In this document: positions 1 to 4,956 of the stretch, in pieces
How positions within the stretch are numbered: position 1 is the first letter of the stretch
Layout of the letters: every line of letters begins with the position of its first letter
Source: an uncultured Clostridia bacterium
GTDB taxonomy: Bacteria; Bacillota; Clostridia; Oscillospirales; Acutalibacteraceae
Direction: 5' to 3'
Length of the DNA stretch: 5,253 nucleotides
Assembly: GCA_946405565.1 (NCBI GenBank)
Contig: CAMJHU010000180.1
Span: forward strand, 1-5,253
The notes under the pieces: generated by a model
What the model saw: the letters and a program-made list of their open reading frames with translations, nothing else
Told to the model about the DNA's origin: nothing
Databases searched by the model: none
Program-made: the position numbers and the translations under genes

Positions 1-2883
1 CCTACGGCGCATTGCTTTACCTTCGCGGTCACAGCGGGTATTCTCGCGCTGCTGGTCTGTCATTCGATTGTGTCGGTGGAAGCGCCGCGCGTGAAGCACT
101 ACTGCATCTGGATGGCGGCGCTGCTCTCCTTTGCGGCGATTACTGTTGCCTACATGGGACTGGGCATTTACCCCTTTGGCATCAAATCGGTGATGATTAT
201 TGACATGCACCACCAGTACTCCGCATTTTTCTCGCTGGTGCGGGAGAAAATCCTGTCGTTTGATTCGCTTTCCTACTCCGAAAGCGTGGGAATGGGCAGC
301 GGACTGATTCCCCTGATTGCCTACTACCTGTGCAGTCCCTACAACCTCATCGCGCTGATTTTCCCCCGCGCATGGCTGACGGAAGCCATTGCCCTGATCG
401 AAATGCTCAAGATCACGTCGGCAGGCGTCACCTTCGCGCTCTTCTGCCGGGGGGTTTACAGGAAAGAGGACTACACCTCCGTGGCGGTATCGGTAGCTTA
501 CGCGCTCTCGGCGTATTTCATCGCCTATTCATGGGACGTGATGTGGCTGGATTGTCTGGTGCTGTTGCCGCTGATTGTGTGGGGGCTGGAACTGGTGCTG
601 CAAGGAAAATCCCCTTTGCTCTATTGCATCACATTAGGGCTTGCCGTCAGCACCAATTATTACATCGGCTACATGGTCTGCGTCTTTATGGTACTGTGGT
701 TCGCCATGCGTATGCTGGAAACCGGCGGTCGCTTTGACGCTGCCCCGGTGAAAAGTCTGTGGCGCCTGCGGCTCATGAAATTCCTGCGCTTTGCGTGGAC
801 GTCGGTGGTCGGCGGACTGCTCTCCATGTGGATTCTCATCCCCACCGCCGTTTCCCTGCGTCACACCTCCGGCGCGGAGGACACCTTCTCCCGTGCGGTG
901 AACAGCAATTTCAGCTTCTGGGATATCTTTCCCCGCACGCTTTACGGAATGACCCCCACCGAACGCGGCGACAATCTGCCCAATATCTACTGCTCGGTGC
1001 TGGCGGTGCTGATGATCGTGCTCTTTGCGCTCTGCCGGAATATCCGGCTGCGCACGCGGGTCTGTTACGGCGGACTGCTGGGCGCGCTCGTGCTGCTCAT
1101 GGCAAACAACTGGACCAACTTCGCCTTCCACGGCTTCCATTTTCCCAATGATCTGCCCTATCGCAATTCCTTCCTCGTGAGCTTTGTGATGCTTGCCATT
1201 GCCGTGCAGGCACTCGACAGGGTAAAGGAGCTTGACCGCGAAACCGTCGCCAAAGCACTTGCCATCGTGGTGGGAATGCTGGTCATCGAACAGAAATTCG
1301 GCAGCGCGGACTACCGTGCGGTCTGGATGTCGCTGGGATTCCTCGCGCTGTACGGGCTGATTCTGGCATGGGGTACGCGGCTTCCCGCTGCCCGTCGCGC
1401 TACGGCTGCCGCTCTGCTGCTGGCGGTGACGTTTGCGGAAATTTCGGGCAACGCGACCGAAACCTTCCGAAAGCTCAACGATAATGAGGTCTTTACCGAA
1501 CGCGAGAGCTTTGTCTCTGACTACGATATCAACAAAGCCGCCGTCAGTTACGTCGAGGAAATCAACATCGACGGCAGCCGTATGGAACTGCTCCCCCGCA
1601 AGACCTGCAACGACGACGCCATGTACGATTACGCGGGTCTTTCGGTCTTTGCCTCCAGCAACGCCAAGGCGACCACGACACTCATGGGCAAGCTGGGCTA
1701 CGCGATCAACGGTGTCAACAGCTATATCTACAACAGCTATGTGCCGCTCATGGACTCGGTGCTGAATCTTCGCTATCTTGCCTTCCATCACGACATCGGC
1801 ACTCACGCCCAGCTCACCTATCTGGGCAATGTGGACGACGGCAACGGCAATTACCGCTATATTTATCAGAACCGCCTTGCCCTGGCGCGTGCCTTCGCGG
1901 TGGACAGCGATATTGTCTACTGGAATTCCGGCAGCACCGCCAAGTATGAGAACCCCTTTGACGTGCAGAATAAATTCGTGGAATACGCCGCCAACGCCGC
2001 GCCGGTCTACACCATGATGACCCCCGACGTGGAAGAACAGAACGGCACCGAGGTGGAATTCAACGGCCCCTATTTTTACGCAGAATCGACCGGCGGCGAG
2101 GGGTCCTTTACCGCCTCGGTCACCAAGGAGCGGGAATCGCAGACCTATGTCTATGTGGACTGCCGCGCGGCTTCGTCCATCAATGTGTCGGTGGGCAATT
2201 CCAATTGGAGCGTCACGCCTTATGAACCCTATATCATTGATCTGGGAAAAATGCATGAAGGTGACGCCGTGTATGTGCAGATCGAAACCAACGGTACCTG
2301 CAGCGGTAACGTCTTTGTCGCGGAGCTGGATACCAACGCGCTGGAGGACGTTATCTCACTGCTGGGGCAGCATCAGATGGAGGTCACACGCCAGACCGAC
2401 GGTCTCTGGCAGGGTACCGTCACCGCCGACCGTGACTGCGCTCTCTTCACGTCCATTCCCTACAATGACGGCTGGACGGTCAAGGTGGACGGAAAGCGCG
2501 TGGAAACCTTTGCTATCGGCGACGCGCTGCTGGGAATTGACCTGCCCGCCGGTACGCATGAAATCGAATGCCGTTACCATACGCAGGGGCTGCTGCCGGG
2601 TGTGCTGCTCACGCTGGCGGGTATCCTGATTCTGGTGCTGTGGGGACTGCGGGAGCGGCTGATTTATCCGCTGCTGCGGGAATATGTGCCGGTGCTGTAC
2701 GGTACCGTCGAACCCAAAAGCAAGCCGGCTGTCAATACGCCGCTGTCCTTTGACGATCTGTTCCCGGCGGATTCCGGGGCAGGCTTCCCGGCGAAATCCC
2801 CGGCGGAAGCGCCGGCGGAGGAAGAATTGCGGGAAGAGCCGCCGGAGGTGTTTGAGATTACGGAAGAAAACCTGAAAAAATAA
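1..2883 (+). CDS. yfhO: YfhO-family multi-pass membrane protein, putative GT-C-type glycosyltransferase (5' end probably outside window)
   Basis: The frame is open from base 1 to the TAA at 2881-2883 (960 visible codons). In-frame starts exist at GTG 70, 76 and 91 and ATG 112, but none has a convincing Shine-Dalgarno sequence. The codons before base 70 already encode a hydrophobic helix (about residues 6-22) with the same codon style, so the true start is probably upstream; GTG 70 (937 aa) is the fallback. About a dozen or more membrane segments fill residues 6-480. Family hallmarks are GIYPFG followed by IIDMHHQY (Asp68, the likely counterpart of the conserved GT-C acidic residue), MWLD (181-184) and NYYIGY (219-224). 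A large extracytoplasmic domain (about 482-862) ends with YNDGW (from 821) and DLPAGTHEI (from 847). A last helix (about 863-884) precedes a Pro/Ala/Glu-rich tail. Bacillus YfhO works with CsbB to glycosylate lipoteichoic acid. That substrate is not shown here. Family is confident, substrate unknown. Confidence -1.
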   Translation, partial: PTAHCFTFAVTAGILALLVCHSIVSVEAPRVKHYCIWMAALLSFAAITVAYMGLGIYPFGIKSVMIIDMHHQYSAFFSLVREKILSFDSLSYSESVGMGSGLIPLIAYYLCSPYNLIALIFPRAWLTEAIALIEMLKITSAGVTFALFCRGVYRKEDYTSVAVSVAYALSAYFIAYSWDVMWLDCLVLLPLIVWGLELVLQGKSPLLYCITLGLAVSTNYYIGYMVCVFMVLWFAMRMLETGGRFDAAPVKSLWRLRLMKFLRFAWTSVVGGLLSMWILIPTAVSLRHTSGAEDTFSRAVNSNFSFWDIFPRTLYGMTPTERGDNLPNIYCSVLAVLMIVLFALCRNIRLRTRVCYGGLLGALVLLMANNWTNFAFHGFHFPNDLPYRNSFLVSFVMLAIAVQALDRVKELDRETVAKALAIVVGMLVIEQKFGSADYRAVWMSLGFLALYGLILAWGTRLPAARRATAAALLLAVTFAEISGNATETFRKLNDNEVFTERESFVSDYDINKAAVSYVEEINIDGSRMELLPRKTCNDDAMYDYAGLSVFASSNAKATTTLMGKLGYAINGVNSYIYNSYVPLMDSVLNLRYLAFHHDIGTHAQLTYLGNVDDGNGNYRYIYQNRLALARAFAVDSDIVYWNSGSTAKYENPFDVQNKFVEYAANAAPVYTMMTPDVEEQNGTEVEFNGPYFYAESTGGEGSFTASVTKERESQTYVYVDCRAASSINVSVGNSNWSVTPYEPYIIDLGKMHEGDAVYVQIETNGTCSGNVFVAELDTNALEDVISLLGQHQMEVTRQTDGLWQGTVTADRDCALFTSIPYNDGWTVKVDGKRVETFAIGDALLGIDLPAGTHEIECRYHTQGLLPGVLLTLAGILILVLWGLRERLIYPLLREYVPVLYGTVEPKSKPAVNTPLSFDDLFPADSGAGFPAKSPAEAPAEEELREEPPEVFEITEENLKK

Positions 2884-2897
2884 AAAGAACAAAAAAG

Positions 2898-3110
2898 AAA
2901 AAGCGCGAAGCGCAATTAGCCGCGCAGCGGCGCGGGGTCCAGGGGGTGAGCTCCCTGGCAGGTCAAGGGCAGCGCCCTTGCGGGGAACCGGGGGCAGCGC
3001 CACCGGCAGGCAGCACAACGTGCTGCCGAGCGAATCGCGCTAAAATTTACAATGGGGTCAGGCGAACTCCGTCAAGGATGCCCCTAAAATCCATTTCTCC
3101 GACCGCCCAA
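2898..3110 (+). repeat. Composite hairpin-rich repeat, left copy (inverted relative to 3371-3654)
   Basis: This non-coding block begins 14 nt after the membrane-protein stop. Its modules recur in the same order on the opposite strand at 3371-3654: an outer A-rich edge (AAAAAGC, 2898-2904); the 19-mer AATTAGCCGCGCAGCGGCG (2914-2932), which matches the reverse complement of 3622-3640 exactly; a string of GC-rich hairpins; GAGCGAATCGC (3028-3038); and one diverged copy of the 60-bp unit (about 3039-3105). Visible hairpins are CCAGGG/CCCTGG (2939-2958), CAAGGGC-AGC-GCCCTTG (2964-2980), an imperfect stem at about 2988-3006, and GGCAGCAC-AAC-GTGCTGCC (3009-3027). Part of it can be read as a short open frame, but composition and structure indicate a non-coding repeat. 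From memory, similar sequence is abundant between genes in clostridial gut bacteria; I could not check this. Confidence -1.
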
Positions 3111-3128
3111 AAAGAGAAAGCAAGAATA

Positions 3129-3176
3129 AACGCATTGTTGATATCGCCATTTATCAACAGTGCGTTATTTTTATAA
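3129..3176 (+). terminator. Candidate intrinsic terminator hairpin with T-rich tail
   Basis: Bases 3129-3143 and 3152-3166 form a 15-bp stem containing one G-T pair, closed by an 8-nt loop. It is followed by ATTTTTTAT-type sequence (3167-3175). This resembles a rho-independent terminator for the plus strand. It lies about 250 bp past the membrane-protein stop, and its stem is only moderately GC-rich, so the assignment is tentative. The T-rich tail coincides with the target duplication of the inserted element that follows. Confidence -1.
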
Positions 3177-3177
3177 T
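3168..3177. repeat. Target-site duplication, left copy (TTTTTATAAT)
   Basis: This 10-bp sequence ends immediately before the left terminal inverted repeat at 3178. It is repeated without mismatch at 3322-3331, immediately after the right terminal inverted repeat. Confidence -1.
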
Positions 3178-3321
3178 CACTATCCACAACTTAAGCACTC
3201 CCCCAGTCGGCTACGCCGACAGCCCCCTCAGAGAGGGAGCCAATAATGCCTCCCTCTTTGAGGGAGGTGGCTCGCCGAAGGCGAGACGGAGGGAGTGAAT
3301 TTCACTAAGTTGTGAATAGTG
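3178..3321. mobile_element. 144-bp MITE-like palindromic element
   Basis: The ends are 16-bp inverted repeats: CACTATCCACAACTTA (3178-3193) and the reverse complement of CACTATTCACAACTTA (3306-3321), with one mismatch. A perfect 10-bp direct repeat TTTTTATAAT flanks the element exactly. The inside is almost entirely palindromic. Local hairpins are GTCGGC-TAC-GCCGAC (3206-3220), CCCTC-AGA-GAGGG (3225-3237), CCTCCCTC-TTT-GAGGGAGG (3249-3267) and CTCGCC-GAA-GGCGAG (3271-3285). The left half also pairs with the right half as one long imperfect inverted repeat. There is no transposase or credible reading frame, so any movement would need an enzyme supplied elsewhere. A target duplication of this length occurs with some IS4-type transposases, but the parent family cannot be named from the ends alone. 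The inner palindrome resembles a repeat I remember as common in Oscillospirales genomes. Confidence -1.
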
Positions 3322-3331
3322 TTTTTATAAT
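3322..3331. repeat. Target-site duplication, right copy (TTTTTATAAT)
   Basis: This perfect copy of 3168-3177 directly abuts the right terminal inverted repeat. Together the two copies define the element boundaries to the base. Confidence -1.
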
Positions 3332-3370
3332 GGATACAGATGAATAAAATGATGTTCCGCATTCATCCGA

Positions 3371-3522
3371 TATGTCCCGTTATAGCGTTTGGCGCAATTT
3401 GCTTTTGGAGGGTTCCTTTTCTGGATTCGCCCTGCCCCGTTGTTGAGCCGGGCGCAAATTGCTTTTGGAGGGTTCCTTCTCCGGATTCGCCCTGCCCCGT
3501 TGTTGATCCGGGTGCGATTCGC
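3371..3522 (-). repeat. 60-bp tandem repeat, about 2.5 copies
   Basis: Units at 3391-3450 and 3451-3510 align without gaps at an exact period of 60 and differ at only 4 of 60 positions. A clearly degenerate copy precedes them (3371-3390), and the first dozen bases of another follow (3511-3522). Conserved cores are GCTTTTGGAGGGTTCC and GGATTCGCCCTGCCCCGTTG. The minus strand is open through the array because 60 is a multiple of three, giving a repeating basic peptide. It has no ribosome binding site and runs into the hairpin modules, so I do not call it a gene. A diverged single copy in the opposite orientation lies at about 3039-3105. Confidence -1.
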
Positions 3523-3654
3523 TCGCGCTGCTAAAGCAGCGCTGCCGGGGCGCTGCCCCGGTCCCTGGCAGGGCACCTGCCCTGCACCCGCGAGGAGGGC
3601 AGTGGTCCCCCTCGACTCCCCCGCCGCTGCGCGGCTAATTCTCTCCGGCTTTTT
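3371..3654 (-). repeat. Composite hairpin-rich repeat, right copy (inverted relative to 2898-3110)
   Basis: Read on the minus strand, this block has the same module order as the left copy: T/A-rich outer edge (GCTTTTT on plus, 3648-3654), the 19-mer at 3622-3640, a run of hairpins, GAGCGAATCGC-like sequence (about 3513-3523), then the 60-bp units. Hairpins on the plus strand are GCGCTGCT/AGCAGCGC (3525-3542), CCGGGGC-GCT-GCCCCGG (3545-3561), GCAGGGCA/TGCCCTGC (3568-3585) and GCCGC/GCGGC (3624-3636). The outer edge stops about a dozen bases before the -35 box of the riboflavin transporter promoter. No coding function is evident. Confidence -1.
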
Positions 3655-3666
3655 CCTTATTTCTTC

Positions 3667-3695
3667 TTGACAAACACCGGTTTCCGCGCTATACT
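3667..3695 (+). promoter_or_regulatory. Sigma-A type promoter of ribU
   Basis: A perfect -35 box TTGACA (3667-3672) is separated by 17 bp from the -10 box TATACT (3690-3695), which differs from TATAAT at one position. Transcription would begin near 3702, just before the first helix of the FMN riboswitch, as expected for a leader that must carry the whole aptamer. Confidence -1.
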
Positions 3696-3712
3696 GTTCA
3701 TAAATGGAACTG

Positions 3713-3869
3713 TCTTCAGGGCGAGGTGCAATTCCTCACCGGCGGTAATGCGACGGAAACCTTCCGTCGTTAGTCCGCGCGCGAAAGCTGATTCGGTGCG
3801 ATTCCGAAACCGACGGTAAACGGTCGGCTGTCTCATCAGACGCCGCCGCAAAGTCCGGATGGAAGAAGA
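3713..3869 (+). promoter_or_regulatory. FMN riboswitch (RFN element) aptamer
   Basis: The sequence carries the family's conserved blocks in order: AGGGCGAGGTG-AATTCCTCACCGG then CGGTAA (3718-3747), AGTCCGCG (3772-3779), GATTCGGTG-GATTCCGAAACCGACGG (3790-3816) and AGTCCGGATG-GAAGAAGAT (3852-3870). P1 can form between TCTTC (3713-3717) and the GAAGAAGA run (3862-3869). Variable arms include an 8-bp stem with loop ACC (3751-3769), TTCGG/CCGAA (3792-3808), and CGGC-GTCT-CATC-AGAC-GCCG with one bulged T (3825-3845). Aptamers of this family bind flavin mononucleotide and switch off riboflavin synthesis or uptake genes. Promoter upstream, terminator and riboflavin transporter downstream all fit. The identification is very secure. 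Confidence -1.
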
Positions 3870-3920
3870 TATGTGCAAACTGCCCGCCGTCCTCCCGACG
3901 GCGCCCACAATCTGCATATA
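3870..3920 (+). other. Linker stem-loop of the riboswitch expression platform
   Basis: Between aptamer and terminator, TATGTGCA (3870-3877) can pair with TGCATATA (3913-3920) over 8 bp with one G-U pair. It encloses the perfect 7-bp hairpin CGCCGTC/GACGGCG (3885-3903). CGGCG at 3899-3903 could alternatively pair with CGCCG at 3921-3925, at the foot of the terminator. These foldings are seen by hand only; which one forms without ligand is not settled. Confidence -1.
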
Positions 3921-3923
3921 CGC

Positions 3924-3968
3924 CGCCCTGTGAATGATCTTCCCGGTCATTGACGGGGCGTTTTCTTT
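3924..3968 (+). terminator. Intrinsic terminator of the FMN riboswitch
   Basis: The arms 3924-3939 and 3945-3960 form a 16-position stem with one G-G mismatch and two G-U pairs, with a 5-nt loop. The stem base is GC-rich (CGCCC/GGGCG) and is followed at once by TTTTCTTT (3961-3968). It ends about 20 nt before the ribU ribosome binding site, so it acts in the leader rather than after a gene. FMN binding is expected to favour this hairpin and stop transcription before ribU. Confidence -1.
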
Positions 3969-4007
3969 GGCGCGGACAGTCCTCTTACAGAAAGGTGTTG
4001 TTCTATC

Positions 4008-4628
4008 ATGCAAGCAAACATCCATTCCTCCGCGGAAAAACGAGCCAATCACACCCGCCGTCTGGTCATGACGGCACTGCTGTCGGCACTCTCGTTCGCG
4101 CTGATGTTCTTTGACTTCAGCGTGCCGCTCATGCCGTCCTTCATCAAGATGGATTTATCCGAACTCCCGGCGCTGATTGCCTCCTTCTCGATGGGACCCC
4201 TCAGCGGCGCCGCCGTATGTCTCATCAAGAACCTGCTCCACCTGCTACGCTCGTCGACCAACGGAGTAGGCGAACTTTCCAACTTCCTGCTGGGCGTGTT
4301 TTTCGTGGTGCCGGCAGGCTTGATCTACCGTCTGAAACCCAACCGCGTCGGCGCGATCATCGGCAGTCTGGTGGGCGCGGCTGCGATGGCGATTCTCAGC
4401 GTGTTCAGCAATTATTATGTGGTCTATCCGATTTATACCGCGTTCCTGCCGATGGACGCGATTATCGGGATGTATCAGGCGATTAACCCCTCGGTCAAAA
4501 ATCTGTGGGAATGCCTGTGGCTCTTCAATATGCCCTTCACGTTTATCAAGGGAATGCTCAGCGCGGTCATTACCATCGCGCTGTACGGCAGAATCGAACC
4601 GCTGATTAACGGGAAAGTGGACAGATAA
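4008..4628 (+). CDS. ribU: Riboflavin ECF transporter substrate-binding S component RibU
   Basis: This 206-residue integral membrane protein captures riboflavin at the outer face and delivers it through a shared energy-coupling module (EcfA, EcfA', EcfT). None of those genes is in the window, which fits a group II ECF system with a dispersed S component. RibU hallmarks are visible: an Ala-x3-Ala-x3-Ala pattern in helix 1 (A23, A27, A31), the type of motif that contacts EcfT; FIKMDLSELPAL (45-56); LIKNLLHLL (72-80); GVGELSNF (86-93); NYYVVYPIY (135-143); and NMPFTFIKG (174-182). Six hydrophobic segments and the length match the family. The ATG at 4008 is preceded by AGAAAGGTG (3989-3997), a reasonable ribosome binding site with somewhat long spacing. 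The gene is monocistronic, under an FMN riboswitch, so uptake should rise when flavin is scarce. The riboswitch and protein motifs support each other strongly. Confidence -1.
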   Translation: MQANIHSSAEKRANHTRRLVMTALLSALSFALMFFDFSVPLMPSFIKMDLSELPALIASFSMGPLSGAAVCLIKNLLHLLRSSTNGVGELSNFLLGVFFVVPAGLIYRLKPNRVGAIIGSLVGAAAMAILSVFSNYYVVYPIYTAFLPMDAIIGMYQAINPSVKNLWECLWLFNMPFTFIKGMLSAVITIALYGRIEPLINGKVDR

Positions 4629-4632
4629 ACGC

Positions 4633-4677
4633 AAAAAATACCGCCCGGACAGTTCCAGTCAACTGCCCGGGCGGTAT
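4633..4677 (-). terminator. Intrinsic terminator of the atp operon, possibly bidirectional
   Basis: ATACCGCCCGG (4638-4648) pairs perfectly with CCGGGCGGTAT (4667-4677). After one A-C mismatch, CAGTT/AACTG (4650-4654/4661-4665) adds five more pairs around a 6-nt loop. On the minus strand the stem is followed by a run of six T (plus-strand A at 4633-4638), a strong terminator starting 6 nt after the atpC stop. On the plus strand the following sequence is only weakly T-rich, so termination of ribU is likely less efficient. Confidence -1.
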
Positions 4678-4683
4678 GTTGAT

Positions 4684-4950
4684 TTATGCCTCATTCCAGC
4701 GGAAGTTCCACGAGAACAGGGTTGCCTCCTGTTCGGTGACGCTCAGCAGACCGCCTTCGGTATGTCCCACGCGGCGCTCGCCGTCCTCTGTATCCACGGT
4801 GCAGTCGCAGGGCTGCACCGTCGTGACAAACGGAATGTGTCCCGCCATGACAGCCAGATCGCCCTCCGCGCCGCGCACCGATACCATTTCCGCGGTGCCG
4901 TCAAACAGATTGCCGTCGGGCGACGAAATCTTGAATCGGAAGGTTGCCAT
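4684..4950 (-). CDS. atpC: F-type ATP synthase epsilon subunit, short form lacking the C-terminal helical domain
   Basis: Epsilon is part of the F1 central stalk and links gamma to the c-ring. The 88 residues cover the N-terminal beta-sandwich: SPDGNLFDG (10-18), the hallmark GAEGDLAVMAGHIPFVT (27-43), and a GGLLSV segment (66-71) equivalent to the GGILEV stretch of the E. coli protein. The protein ends at the last strand (ATLFSWNF). Classical subunits have about 130-140 residues with two C-terminal helices that can inhibit ATP hydrolysis. The stop is followed within 6 nt by a terminator stem, so no detached remainder could lie downstream. The ATG follows the atpD stop by 6 nt and has GAGGGTG (4961-4967, minus strand) inside the atpD end as ribosome binding site. 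Identity is confident; the short form looks natural rather than broken. Confidence -1.
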   Translation of the reverse strand: MATFRFKISSPDGNLFDGTAEMVSVRGAEGDLAVMAGHIPFVTTVQPCDCTVDTEDGERRVGHTEGGLLSVTEQEATLFSWNFRWNEA

Positions 4951-4956
4951 CGCTTT

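Noticed and set aside
634..2256. Long open frame of 540 codons on the minus strand, opposite the membrane-protein gene
   Set aside because: It lies wholly antisense to a well-supported YfhO gene. Its translation is rich in His, Arg and Gly with no recognisable domain, as expected of the mirror of GC-rich codons.
2903..2931. GCGC-GAA-GCGC and GCCGC-GCA-GCGGC hairpins just after the membrane-protein stop, considered as its terminator
   Set aside because: No T-run follows on the plus strand. The short stems belong to the composite repeat. On the minus strand the 4-bp stem is followed by T-rich sequence, but nothing is transcribed toward it in this window.
2946..3176. Small plus-strand open frame of 76 codons downstream of the membrane protein
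   Set aside because: It starts inside a hairpin, has no ribosome binding site, and its translation follows the repeat modules (hairpins, then a diverged 60-bp unit), so it is repeat sequence read by chance.
3325..3576. Minus-strand open frame of 83 codons with a repeated basic peptide
   Set aside because: The apparent peptide repeat is produced by the 60-bp tandem DNA repeat. There is no ribosome binding site, and the frame starts among GC-rich hairpins.
3178..3655. CRISPR array considered because of repeated palindromic units
   Set aside because: There are no regularly spaced identical repeats with unique spacers. The 60-bp units are directly adjacent, and the other repeats are inverted and different from one another.
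3657..4052. Minus-strand open frame of 131 codons across the riboswitch region
   Set aside because: It is antisense to the promoter, FMN riboswitch and terminator of ribU and overlaps the ribU start. The conserved RNA explains the sequence better.
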